Assembly (NCBI GenBank): GCA_946965045.2
Contig: OX337229.1
Span: 5,208,001-5,272,000 of the forward strand
DNA from: Epithemia pelagica
Lineage: Eukaryota > Bacillariophyta > Bacillariophyceae > Surirellales > Surirellaceae
Reading direction: 5' to 3'
DNA: 64,000 nt
Positions within the stretch are counted from its first letter, which is position 1, and the number at the start of each line of letters is the position of its first letter. Shown here in pieces: positions 51,339-62,669 of the stretch. A model generated the notes under the pieces. That model did not search any database and was not told the DNA's origin. It saw nothing but the letters and a program-made list of their open reading frames with translations. Position numbers and translations under genes: made by a program.

Positions 51339-54300
51339 TCAAATGGTTGGTACTGGTTGTTCCAGCTTCAAGTCGGATGTCTCAGATGCTTCACTTGTCA
51401 CCAACGATGCGAAAAGTGGTGCGCACTGAGACTTCGAACCTGACAATGCATTTATTGGCGCTGATGCATTACTCGTCTCTTCCAACTGATGCGCAGAATC
51501 CGGATTAGGCTTAGATGGGACAATGACATCCGGTTGGTTCGTGGTTGGAGGGCATGGTAGATGTTTTTCGTCTGCCCCTTGTTCATCATTTTCTAACAAG
51601 TGCACTCGATGTTCAGCAGCTTCCAGAATATTTCGAAGTTCTCGGCGGAGGGCGTTAGCTTCTGTAGGGAAAGGTTTGAACAGGAAACTATCCGCACCAG
51701 CCTCAAGAAACCCGGTTCTCACGTCGTTGGCACTCAACCCACATATGGCACTTATGACTCCGCGGGATCGAAGGGCCCGAATGGTTTCTGTACCGAGTAG
51801 TTGTTGCTCAACACTGGCCATGTACTGATCCATAAAAATCAAATCGAAACTTTCCGTTTCCACCAGCTTCAAAGACGTTTCACCGTTGGAAGCTTCTCGG
51901 ATCTTCCAATCGGGCGCCACTTTGCGGATAGTGCGGGCAAACAATTTCCGCAATATCATGTCATCATCTACAAATAGAACGGACAAACGTTTTGGAAGCG
52001 AAACCTCATCCTGTACCGAGACAGTCTCACCAGTCAGAGTACTCGGTTGCGGTTTCTTCGTAACCATTTCTTGCGTTCCCGTTGATTCCAATGATGAAGT
52101 CTGGGTTGGTACTGTTGAAGACATAACAACGCTGCTACCGACAACAGTACCTGCATTTACAACGGAACCATCGTTGCCTCCATCGGAATGCACTTGGGGG
52201 CCATTTTCATCCTTGTCGACAACACCAAAGGCATGCGATGGTTCGTCGTCAAGTTTGATATTGGTGTCAATGACAAAACGGGCCCCAGGACGGCCTTCTA
52301 GGCCACTATCAAAGTCTTCATCGAGCCACAGATTCATCCCCATCAGTTCAACCAATTTCTTGCTGAGACTCAAGCCAATACCGGTTCCTTGATTAAGCGA
52401 ATCCAAGCTAGATTGGAACTTGGAAAAGAGTTGTCCTCGTTTCTCAGGAGGAACACCAGGGCCCGAATCTTCTATGGACAACTGGACCGTGTGATTGTCA
52501 GACCGAACTTGCGCCCTGAGACGGATGAAGCCATTTTGGACGAACTTGCTCGAATTTCGAGCCAAATTCAATACTACCTGCTTCAATCGTAAACAGTCAG
52601 AGCGTATTACAATATCTTGCGGTACACATTCCACGATGACATCAACTGTGCAATCACGAAGGTAAAGCATGGATCGAATGGGCTCCAATACATCCGACAT
52701 GATGTCAATAGGTTTTGATTCAATGACCATGCAGTTGGTACTTGCTCTGGAGGTGTCCAACATGGACCGTAACAGATCGTTGATAAAATGGAGACTATTC
52801 CCAATTATCACCATGTCTTCGTTCACGGTTGCTCGACTATCTTCTGTCGCCAAAGGCTTTTGCGCATTGAGTTCTGTTTGCACAAATGCATGGGCCGATA
52901 TGGCTGCCGAAAGAGGGTTTCGTACTTCGTGGGCTACGTAATCATTTAGTTCTCGTTCGGCGCGAGCGGCCTGGTTGGCACTATCAACCATTAGCTGTGC
53001 ACGTTCCTGTTCTCCTTCTTGCTTGAGACGGTTAATCTTTGCTACTTTCCCCGCATCTGTATGGACCCTGTTGGCATAAGCAAACACACGAAAACGGGAG
53101 TAATGGTCAGAATCGTTGTCAACTCAGCTTTGCCTACAAATTCACAACGCACGATGAATGTCCACTTACCAAAGTGCCACACAGGCACAAGCGAAAAAGA
53201 TGATTGCTCCTCCGGTGATGATGTACCAGTGCTGACTTTGCAGCAGTGAACTTTCTTGGGTGACGACAATGGTCCAATTCCGCGACATGGCATCAATGGT
53301 CTCAACGTATTGCCACCTCCCGGATCCGGTTGCTTTTGCTAAAGGGGTATTGGGAATGAAGCAACAGTCGGCCGTAATGCGGCTGTCTCCGTCTTCATCG
53401 TACCCTTCCCTTCTTCGTTGTGCCAAGAAAGTAAAGTTACAGTGACTAACCGCAATGCCACCCAAAAAAGTCCTTGAAGCTTCAATACCTGGACTGGTAT
53501 CATACAAGTAAACTCTGATGTCTTCCTTCAACTTCTGAACCTTAACCGCAAGGGTCATTAAATCGTCCATACGAAACAATATTGATGTCAACGCCAACTT
53601 GCTCTTGTCCTCCTCTATTCCAGGATTAACCATTATCATTTGATTCTTGTACTTTCCATAAACTTGCGAGAGTGCTGGTTGAAACGAGGCCAAGGCGGTG
53701 TCAATGGCCGCCCTTCGACTTTTAGAGCTGTAAATATCGTAATCCATCGATAATTCGTTTCCTTTGAATGGCTCAACAAAGTGCTGAACAAAGTAAAATT
53801 CCTGTTGTGATCGATTGCTTAACAACAACGTGCTGTTCGTCGGCGAGGCAGGTTCCTTGCCAACAAATCCATGGTACGAGTAATCAGGATGATATTTGGC
53901 AAAATATTCTCTGGATTCCGCTTCATATTGCGCTCGAGAAGCATGTTCCACGCGAGGTATGTAGTCAATGGACTGAAAGTCCAAGCCTGTGGACCGCATG
54001 TGGTTATAAATGTTGGTGAACCGTTCTCGAGTCAAGTCTCCATACCCGGCAGCGGACTGCGCCCACATGGTGGCTACCATGTACTTGTCCAGAATATCGC
54101 GAAAGTAACTGGGATACACTGCGGCATGATTTTCGAATTCCAATTTCGAATCCGATTGTTCCGAGGTTATTCCCACCGTTACAAATGCCGCCGAGGCAAT
54201 GGTTCCAATAGCCAAAATCAAAAATGGAATCGTAAATCGAGCGCGCATGTGATTGTTTTTGTACAGGGACAGTAACTTTATGGAGGAGGAGGACGGGTAA

Positions 54301-54923
54301 GAACCAAAGGAAGTTGTGGCCGATGCTGAAACCGTAGCCGTTGTTTCGAATCCATCGACTACATGGGTCGGTGCACCACCAACAGCTGAGGAGGATGTAG
54401 AGCCGAGGCTCATTCCACTGTGACCAACCCCTTCAGCCATTACCGGACTACCGCCACCGATGCTTGGAGAGCGAGGCAAACTAAAAGTACTACTTGGCTC
54501 TTCTTCCACGATCACAATTTTTCGGTTTGCATGATCCACGAAGGATCGCCGATGAACTCTCGTAGCGGCACCAGCTCCATCCAAACTAGTGGATATGATT
54601 CCCCGCTGAGATTCCGATGAAGATCCTTTTGTTGCCTCAGAGTCATTGGAAGGAGCTTGTTTCCGTAGCCTCCTTGATAGGATGCTGTGCTTCTCGACCT
54701 TGCGTGAATAAGACTGTGATTGACGTTGCTCCGGTAGATTGGGGCTATTGGTAGCGGTGGATGTACTAGTAGTTCCGGTCGTGCAGGTTGTGGAAGTAAA
54801 GGATCCGAATCCATCTTCTAGATCGACATGCTCCTGTTGACCTGACGATGATTCCATCTTAGCAAGCCAGGATGTGTGGTTGTCTCCGTCTGTCTGAGCC
54901 GGTCCTTCGTTCAGCCTCACCAT
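51339..54923 (-). CDS. CHASE-domain hybrid histidine kinase
   Basis: Exons 53170-54923 and 51339-53067, with a 102-bp phase-2 intron (donor GTAAGT, acceptor CAACAG), give 1160 residues. Start: the first ATG, 54921-54923. A Ser-rich cytosolic tail (about 1-215) leads to membrane helix 1 (RFTIPFLILAIGTIASAAFV). An extracellular CHASE-like sensor follows (IDYIPRVEHASRAQYEAE, with a SIDYIPRV core as in CHASE), then helix 2 (WYIITGGAIIFFACACVAL). The kinase has phospho-acceptor His631 in VAHEVRNPL, N-box LNLARNSSKF, G1 EDSGPGVP and G2 GTGIGLSLSKKL. The receiver has acidic pair FVDDDM, phospho-acceptor Asp998 in IFMDQYM and Lys in LFKPF. This layout matches plant cytokinin-receptor and microbial CHASE kinases. 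All catalytic residues are present. The ligand is unknown. Confidence 0.9.
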
Positions 54924-56690
54924 AGCAGCGGCGTTACGGCTGTAGCTACCAGCGACGCAATCTGACACGCTCTTTCTAATACGCTGTCGACAATACTAAA
55001 ATGAAATAGGCAAACCTGTAACTCTGTTGCGGCGTTGCTTTGGTATCTCAAATCGCAAGGCAACAATAATGTTGCCTCTCTGACATGGATGAGAGAATAG
55101 GTAGGGAAAGGGAAAGGGGCGATTGTGGTCTTGGTCTGAGCACAGATGTGGAACAAAAGAGTTGACTGCGCTGGCAACAACGACAAAAGATGCGATATAC
55201 CCCTCTACAACGACCATAAGTCTGTTAAAGTTCTTCTAGTGTCTAAATAATTCTGAATGCTTCCCGCCGAATACTTAGCGCACCTCATAAAACAAAGCTA
55301 AACAATAGTACGTAATTTTGAATCATTCTCGCTGGGATTGCAATTTTCTCTCTTCTCTAGAGTAGAGCTAGCTAGAGTCGCTAATAGTACTCCTACACTC
55401 CTCTACTAGTAGCTAGCTAGCTCTACTACTAACTCCATACCAGATACCACACAATAGACTATGTAGTTACTTCGTCTCTCGTCTCACATTTTTATCATAC
55501 TTGTAACTTGTAACCGCAACCAGTAGACAACAGGAAAGAGAAACCTTTGAATAAGAAATAGGGATTTATTGGAATTGGAAATAATTGGAAATTGGAATAC
55601 GAGTTCTACTCTCTACTCGTACTCTTAGCTAGTGGCGAGCTATCGCTCTAGCTAGAGCTATCACACTTCTCTAGTAGATTAGAGGAGTAGCTAGCTAGTA
55701 GATCCCTTAGAGGGTCTCTCTACTATTGAGACTCTAATCCATCTATCGACGTATTGAACTTTTCTTGGAGAGAAAGAGAAGTCCAATCTCCAATCTCCAG
55801 CCTCTACCTACCTAGATAGATACTCTCTATCTACTCTAACAAATGATGAGAGCTATGATTAGATGCTACTCTACTAGCTAGAAGGATTGGCAAAGGATAA
55901 ACAATAAACAATAGGACGCATATATCAACTATCAATGTAAACGAACTATGGTTGATGGTTGATGAGGAATAATAAGAAATAAGAAATACAAAGAAAGCTT
56001 CGTACGTGGCGCCGGAGGAACACTAGGGATAGTGTCGCTTTCTGCCGTCCTTCAACTTTGATTCATCACAATTTCTTTCGAAGCACGAAGGGCTGGCTAC
56101 GGATACTCGTATTGGCTAGTGGCCATTGGACCAGTTTGTGTCTGACCCGGAAATAGTTCAATATCCGGTTCATCCCATAACCCATGGTTTCACATCATGT
56201 GAAAAATGATGTGAAAAACTGTTTTTCACTTGGAAAAACTTCACGCATTTTTTATTTCACATATGAAAAAAGAACTCACAACACAGATCAAAGGTGAAGG
56301 AAAAACCTCGACAATAATCATGCTCCTCCCACTCCCACACGCTCGAACACAAACCGTCATACCACTTTTCCCTCGCCACTCGCCACCGCCATATCCCATC
56401 CGACATCATCAATCAACCTCTTAACGACTCCTCTTCCACTCTATGGACTGCCCCCATCACCGCCCACCTCGACTCCATCCACAACACCTTCCTCCAACGC
56501 ATCACCAAAAAATGAGTTTTAGCTGTAAACTACTCCAGCAATAACAATGGTGACAATGAGACCTCTCGAATCCTTTACACGTGAAGTCGAGAAGGGTGTG
56601 GTATTGGCGACAGTAACACGTGAAGGTTACGAGAAGTTAGTGGGGACCGGCTTGTTCTATAGCTAATCAACAAAATGAGCAGACCACAAC
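54924..56690. other. CTAG-rich gene-poor stretch
   Basis: About 1.8 kb without a supported gene. Between about 55360 and 55890 the sequence is unusually rich in CTAG, CTCTACT and TAGCTAGC words, many in overlapping palindromes. Around 56190-56270 TTTCACAT and its complement ATGTGAAA recur several times, suggesting an inverted-repeat remnant. A small frame at 56230 has no protein character. The promoter of the histidine kinase lies at the left end. Confidence 0.45.
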
Positions 56691-56727
56691 AGCCAACGAA
56701 GACTCTGCCCGGGACCAGTGTTGCGGT

Positions 56728-58564
56728 AGAACGACGACTTTATCGACCTTAGTGCAACAGCGCATGCGCTCGAACCAATTATCAATGGCGAAGAAAATGG
56801 AAGCTTCACCTTCGTCCGCGCCCCGGTTGCGACAGGCAAGTCGACCCTTTGCAAATACCTTTGCAGAACTTTTCCGAACAACTACGTCGAGATTGGTGTT
56901 GGTCTTAGCGAGCAAACTTTCTTTGACCGAATGGCCAAGGTATGCAAGGCAGCACTATTCGAGTCTGGTGACGAGGGCGCCTCAGAATTAAAATTCCGTA
57001 AGACCTGTGGAAGCTTTTGCTCTGGCTGGTAGGGGCTAGTGATCGATGAAGCAAATGAAAAAAATTCTCTTATCCATGTACTATGGCACTACTATTGTAG
57101 ACGGAAAAATTGTGCCAGGTGACAAAGTGCTGCCCCTCAATACATCCTTATGTTTTCGATGGCTCGACTGGCATGACCCTTGGCGGCAGAATCGTCTTTA
57201 CGCCAAGTGAGATTATTCAAAAGTTCATGTGGTATCCTCCTATCCCATCGTCTCGGGCACTGCAGCAACAGCTTCAAGAGGCAGCGGTTCACTTGGATGA
57301 AACCTCGGTTAATTTCTTTTTGAAGCTCTGTAACTCTCACCGGGCAATTTTTATGCGGTCTATGGTCTGGGTGAAGGAGCAACAAGAACAGCAGCGGCAA
57401 CAATTGGACCCGTATACGGGAGCGGCGCCATTTTATGGGACATTCAAACCAGCGTCGCAAAACTGCGAGCTTCCTTTGCGAACTTTTCATGTATTTTCGG
57501 ATACCGACATCCCGACCAGAACCAGCTGCCTTGCGTTCAGCAGATGCGCTTTCCGCGGGCAGTCAAGGTCAGTGGTCCCTACTATGAAGCCTCTGCTATT
57601 CCTGATGCATTTCTGGATGTTCTTTTCCACGGCTCTCAATGCAGATCGAATCTCGGCAATCAGGAGAGTGCGCTGACATTAGCTGGCTGCCTCGTTCCGG
57701 AGCGCAACAGTGAAAGCGTTACGAGTGAGTTTGTCAAGTATGACTGGAACAAGGAATCCCAGGCATTTGTCATTGCCAACACGCTGATGGCGCAATACTA
57801 CGGATATCGGGATGTCTTGCGTGGGAAGGGATACAATGCGGTTCTTGATACTGTCAAGTATATTCCGACTTCTGGTGCCGATTTGTTGGCGCGCGCCGTA
57901 CCTTTTATGTCTTTCTCTATGGTGGTCGATCCACCAACCAGGGGAGGTGGAGGAGAAATCAAGACGCCTTTGTCGGCTGCCGGTCTTCCCTATGAAAATC
58001 ACTACAACGGTGCCTTGTGGCGGTTGTTTGACGAATTCGGCTACCACGTATCGCAACCCGAGGGAACCCCTGGGAAAAGTGATCTAGTTGTCAGCTTCAA
58101 TCAGAATCAATGCACTTTCGCTATTGAAACAATAATGGCGTATCGCAGCTAGGTGAGTATGGTAATGACCTGCATTGTTATACGGGATGCCACTTTCTCA
58201 TAAACTTGTTGGGTTGTTTTTGTCTTCCGGTACAGCCGCAACACGATGGGCACGCCATTCGCTTTGCATTGGAAAAGAAAACGATCTATGCGAAACAAGA
58301 CTCCCAAGACGCTTCCTGACTATTGGTTCCGACAAAACGGATTTGCTTAAAAAGGCTCGTGACGTTGAGCGGGGTAACTATGTCGAAATTCTTCTTGCTT
58401 GTCTGGTTTCTCTGGCGCATGACAGCTACGAAATGTATGTTCTGAAGCCCGGCGAAACAGAGTTTTCTGATCCAGTGTATATTCTCTGTGACATGGTGTC
58501 CAAAGCTTTATCGGGCACAGACAACACGGTCCAATCCATCCAACGCAAGAGAAAGTGCGAATAG
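56728..58564 (+). pseudogene. Decayed Crinkler-like NTPase/nuclease-type locus
   Basis: Protein-like segments occur in changing frames. One at about 56728-57040 has a P-loop, APVATGKSTLCKYL. A nearby piece (57036-57110) has a Walker B-like LVIDEANE. A long segment (about 57110-57540) contains GRIVFTPSEIIQKF. Another (about 57544-58150) contains RVPFMSFSM-like and SDLVVSFNQNQCTFAIETIM. Further pieces to 58564 include HAIRFALEKKTIY. The order, NTPase then a restriction-fold-like part, resembles the CRN-type core of effector and transposon proteins. Several stops and frame changes lie between the segments; some could be introns but not all have usable sites. It is annotated as a likely pseudogene; a multi-exon gene is the alternative. 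Confidence 0.45.
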
Positions 58565-58688
58565 GTGATGCGAGTGCGAAGTGAAAAAATGGCACATCAA
58601 CATCACTTTGTCCTTGCCTACATACAAGTACAGTAAGTTGCCTTTTGATCGATTGAACAAACGAATTTGGTCTACCAATTTTCGGATT

Positions 58689-58732
58689 CCTGTACCCCCG
58701 GAATGTGCATGGATCAGTAAGGGGGGTACAGG
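58689..58732. repeat. Short perfect hairpin (11-bp stem)
   Basis: CCTGTACCCCC at 58689-58699 is the exact reverse complement of GGGGGTACAGG at 58722-58732, with a 22-nt loop. It lies between the decayed NTPase locus and a longer hairpin. Confidence 0.7.
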
Positions 58733-58988
58733 ACCAAGAGAATTTTTACTATTTTTTTTAAGATTCCATATGCAAGGAACAATTAACTTCATAGTAATAG
58801 TCTACTATAGCTCCTCGGAATGGAAGTAGGATTTTCGTCTAATATAGCCTTATATTGCCCACGACGGCCGCGCTCTCATACGCGAGCAAGTGCGGAGCTA
58901 AAAAAGCTAGTGCGGAGCAAAAGAAACAGTCCTGGGAAAAAAGTGTGACAGTTAATTAGGGGGGACTCGGAGGTTATAGAAGCAAGCG
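58733..58988. other. Spacer between two hairpins
   Basis: No gene was recognised. The word AGTGCGGAGC occurs twice about 20 bp apart around 58890-58920, flanking a GCTAAAAAAGCT palindrome. Confidence 0.4.
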
Positions 58989-59172
58989 ACATCCCCTCCT
59001 TGTCGTGGGGGCACTTGTCGGGGCTATTGACTCCTCGGCGGGCAATAGCTCCTCGTCATGGACCGCCAAATCCGCTGACGCGGATTTAGAAGGCGGTCCA
59101 CTTCTCGGAGCTATTGCCCTTCTCGGAGTCAATAGCCCCTCCTCGTGCCTCCCCACTCCGCGGAGCGGATGT
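58989..59172. repeat. Long segmented hairpin of about 184 nt
   Basis: The core (59020-59139) folds on itself in exact blocks separated by short unpaired bulges. GGGGCTATTGACTCC pairs with GGAGTCAATAGCCCC, GGCAATAGCTCC with GGAGCTATTGCC, GGACCGCC with GGCGGTCC, and AAATCCGC with GCGGATTT around a 4-nt loop. Weaker pairing continues outward to ACATCC (58989-58994) and GGATGT (59167-59172). Five separate blocks in register make chance unlikely. It could be a foldback element (MITE-like) or a small-RNA precursor. Confidence 0.85.
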
Positions 59173-59555
59173 AGATATACAACTTCAACATCGGTGGAGT
59201 AGAGAAGAGTTGGTCGCACTATTCCAGTTAGGGGAAAGACCGTGATTCAACGCGTAGCCTTAACCCTAAGCATAATACCCATCATGCTGTATCTCTTGTT
59301 TCTCCTCTTTGATTCACTCCCATGGAATGTCAGGCAGTGTGATAGAAAGCTCGGAACGTGAGGAATGTGGGGGTAACCCTATCACCAGGAAAGAGCCTGC
59401 AGATAAAAAGTTATGGGGACATGTACATCGGAGGGGGTGGGGGGGGGTACGGGAATGCGAGGGGTACAAAACACCGAAAATGGGTAGGTAGTCCTAACAT
59501 CAGTGGGATTTCATGCCATCAAAACTAATGTTCTCTGCTGTCTTGCTTTATTACT
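59173..59555. other. Spacer left of the DNA transposon
   Basis: 383 bp with G-rich runs near 59428-59448 and no supported gene. Confidence 0.35.
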
Positions 59556-59585
59556 GGGAGATGGGGTAATCCTGAGCAGGTCGCT
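59556..59585. repeat. Left terminal inverted repeat of the DNA transposon
   Basis: The 30-bp sequence starting GGGAGATGGGGTAATCCTGA matches the reverse complement of 62670-62699 at 28 of 30 positions. A CAGTCAGATACTGACTG palindrome follows just inside at about 59594-59610. Confidence 0.88.
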
Positions 59586-59738
59586 ACCTTACCAGTCAGA
59601 TACTGACTGTGACCTATAGGAGTTACCGAACGCTTTTTCTGAATAAAGAACACTCTAGCGACAAAAGATGATATACTGACTGCTAGTACTATTAAAACCC
59701 ACCACCACCCGGTTCATAACCGCTACATATTTGTACTG

Positions 59739-60677
59739 CTAGTCATCTTCCACTTCGATCTGAAACACTTTCGCCTCACCATTTTCAATCTTCATCTGAA
59801 CCAGATTCACCACTGCTCCAAACACCTTGTGATGCCCATCCAGATCTCCTCTGTATTTCTCCTTTAAGATATTGTAATGTTTCAGTAAATTGTTGACAGT
59901 TTCATGTCTCGCCCTGGCATCTGCCATCATCTTGTCTTGATAGTCATTTCGTCCAGTAGGTGTGACAAAGTAGCATCCAGAATCGTTGTAACCACCATCA
60001 GCAATCACTTTCTCATTCGGTAGTAGCTCTTGAACAAGCCAGTCTCTGGCAATCCGTAGGTCTGGCCAAGCGCCACAAGGGAATGCACCATTCCACCACA
60101 CTATCCAGCCAGTTTTCAGGCAGATTCCCACCTCATACCTCACACCTGCTCCCTTAAACTTGTGTGAGTACCATTTTGGATCAAAAGGTGACGGCTCCAA
60201 AATCCTGAAGTCAGTACCATCCAAACTAATGAAACAGACCTGTCCAGGTACACAACAATCAAACCTATTGTCCCATACAATCTGTTATAAGAACAACAGC
60301 AATGGTCAGATATGAGGAGGACGACTTCACGGCAAATTCATGTAGGGCCATGTACTTACATAATGAAGACCACTATACAACAAATCTACAAACACTTTGA
60401 CCCACTTCCTGTAGGTCTTCCTCGTTGTTTTGGCTATTGAGACCATAACATCCTCTGTAGCATAGACTTTCAAAAAAGCCAGTGTCCACAACAAATGACG
60501 AGGCGAAGCACCTTTGGGCAATGAACTGTCCAGTTCATCCCACACATGAACACAGAGCAAAGGAGACATTCCAAAGTAAGAGCGAAAAGCACGTGAGAAA
60601 TCAAGTGAATGTGAGTGTCTTGCTCTACCAAGCATTGGCAGAGCCAAGTTAATGAATGTTCGTTGTGTCACCAACAT
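59739..60677 (-). CDS. DDE-superfamily transposase (Harbinger-like)
   Basis: Exons 60360-60677 and 59739-60281, joined by a 78-bp phase-0 intron (donor GTAAGT, acceptor AACAG), give 286 residues from ATG 60675-60677. Splicing restores a continuous domain across GLHY and IVWDNRFDCC. The catalytic acids fit a DDE/D pattern: first Asp in ISLDGTDFRILEP, second in KVIADGGYND, third Glu in ARHETVNNLLKHYN. Around them WYSHKFKGAGVRYEVGICLK and TGWIVWWNGAFPCG match the DDE_Tnp_4-type family. The transposase cuts and rejoins element ends in the nucleus. The short N-terminal part (LPKGASPRHLLWTLAFLKVY) is a helical region but no clear DNA-binding domain, consistent with a separate accessory DNA-binding protein. 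No frame lesion is present. Confidence 0.85.
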
Positions 60678-61015
60678 GGTGGGAGAAAACCGCTTTGGAA
60701 AATTTATGTTTGCTCAGTGTGTGTTGCGATGCTGACCACACCTTTACTCTGATCTCGGTCTGTCTCTGTGTAGTACTGTCAGTTCATTGGAACAGGTTTT
60801 TTGGAATTTCATCACGTTCATTTGATTGGCTGGTCAGTTGAGCAGTGACACTAAACTTTGTACTGTTCTACATATAGTGACTCATTGGAATTCGTGTCCG
60901 GTCATTGGAACCGGCCTGGATCGGTGCAGAAATCGATTCAAAAATCGTTTTCATTCAAAAACTGGAATTTCTGAAGGGCCCTACCTCGCCAACATCCTAT
61001 TCCTTTCTACATCTT

Positions 61016-61240
61016 AAGCGACCCACATATTGCCCTTATCTTGGGTAAACTGTGGGTCGCTTGTTTATATCATTTGAACCACTAGAAAGTGTCCTGGGTC
61101 GGTTTTGAAAAAACGACCTGGCTCGAAAAAAACGGCCCAGCTCGTATTTTTAAAACCGACCCAGGACACCTTATAAGTGCCCAATTCATTTGGACAAACG
61201 ACCCACGGTTGACCCAAGGCAAGGGCAATACGTGGGTCGC
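61016..61240. repeat. Nested palindrome between the two transposon genes
   Basis: Three hairpins are nested. A 43-bp unit starting GCGACCCACATATTGCCC (61018-61060) recurs inverted and slightly diverged at about 61199-61240; each copy also folds on itself (AAGCGACCCACA with TGTGGGTCGCTT; CGACCCACG with CGTGGGTCG). Between them 61089-61106, GTGTCCTGGGTCGGTTTT, is the exact reverse complement of 61152-61169. The whole 225 bp is thus a near-palindrome in the divergent promoter of the transposon genes. Confidence 0.85.
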
Positions 61241-61433
61241 ATTACTTTCAGAATTGGAGCCAAATTGGGCATGGCCTCCTCGATTGAAAAATGGAGTCCA
61301 TGATGAAAACCGACCCAGTTTGGATTTTGGTGAACTGTTTTTAGGGTCATAATTAGTTTTCGTGCGAAAAGACCAGTCTGGTTTTGCACTCCCTCGCGCT
61401 ATAGTTTTACGTACTAATAGTACCTATACTCCG

Positions 61434-62506
61434 ATGACCAGGTCTGGCCGCAACACTTTGGGCAAGGGTGCCCTACTTTCGTGGGATTCAAAGTCGAAAG
61501 ATGCCGAATTCCTTGACAAAATCGTGTCAGAAGGCTTGATTCTGGAGAGCGCCACACCCAAATCTGTGTGGTTGGAACACGCTGTTTTCCAAAAGTACAA
61601 ATTGGAATCATTCAGGTCGGCCCTCAACAAAGCCAAAAAAAAATATCAAGTCCACTTGAAGGATCAACATGAGAGAGAGACTGGTCATGAGTTGTTGGGT
61701 GGTGGTGAGACGGCCCCATCTATGGGTGCAAAGGTAAGGAACCCCAACGATGGAGATCTCAAACCAGCTCCTTCTTTGTTTGGGTCGTCCAAAGGACAAG
61801 GTAAGTGCCACTGTACACTGTTTGTTTGATTGTTGAGTCACTGTCCTTACCTGTGGTGGTTTATTGTCTTTTATGACCAGGTGTTGCTGCCAAGGTGGCT
61901 CCTGAGTCTGTTGTCAGTGATGATGCTATGGTGAAGAAAAGGGCGGCAGGATCCATGCCATTACAGGAGACACTACAGGTACAACTACAACAAAAGAGGA
62001 AAAAGACAAATGAAGAAGACAGTGGTAATGACATGATGAGGAATTGGGAGCCTCCTCATGTCTTGACACAGTGGGTCGACGACAAGAAACAGCGTCATTT
62101 GGTGATTTTGGTGGTGTTGCCTACAGGTATTGCACATGAAGACACAACAAATTGCTTGATTGAAGTGGATCCAAGCCAGCTACAGGTACATGTGAAGGTA
62201 ATTTGGCCTGACAACGCAACTCATATCCAGTATCTAACCCAACACATGCACAGAGAGTGGCATGTCGAGGAGAAAAACCTATGAATGAAACTTGCTTTGG
62301 AAGACGCCATGAATCAGATGCAAAAAAGAGGAACAGACTTTGTCAGGTCAAAGTTTTCTCTTACTCTTCCTTTCATGGTCCAAAGCAGGTTCGACTACGA
62401 ATTTATGTACGACACAACAAATGGATTCAGAGCGTTGTTGATTTCCCTACATGAGCCGGACGCCAAGTTTGAAGGTGGCATGAAACACAAGATGGTGCGT
62501 CTGTAA
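61434..62506 (+). CDS. Transposon accessory protein, possibly Myb/SANT-like (interrupted by TGA)
   Basis: Exons 61434-61800 and 61881 onward (donor GTAAGT, acceptor GACCAG, phase 1). The start is ATG 61434-61436. The first exon has a trihelical-looking segment: LSWDSKSKDAEFLDKIVSEG, then TPKSVWLEHAVFQKYKL and FRSALNKAKKKYQ. Its Trp and hydrophobic spacing resemble Myb/SANT-like DNA-binding domains of Harbinger second proteins. The middle is hydrophilic with a Lys-rich patch (QQKRKKTNEE). The second exon continues with THVLTQWVDD-like sequence. A TGA at 62282-62284 stops translation at 256 residues, yet the same frame continues immediately for 73 more codons with good protein character (FVRSKFSLTLPF) to a TAA at 62506. 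The longer form was probably ancestral. The DNA-binding role is inferred from the element type. Confidence 0.6.
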
Positions 62507-62669
62507 ATTAATGTAGTATGATTTGGGGCGGTTGTAAAAACCGGGTGGTGGTGGGCCTAAATCTTTCTATTAGTTCTCTATTTGTCCATGTTCATAGTTT
62601 ATGCCATAGTACATCGATTAAGCGTTCTGGTCGTGTTCTGCTTTGTAGTCAGACTTTGCCTGGCATGAC

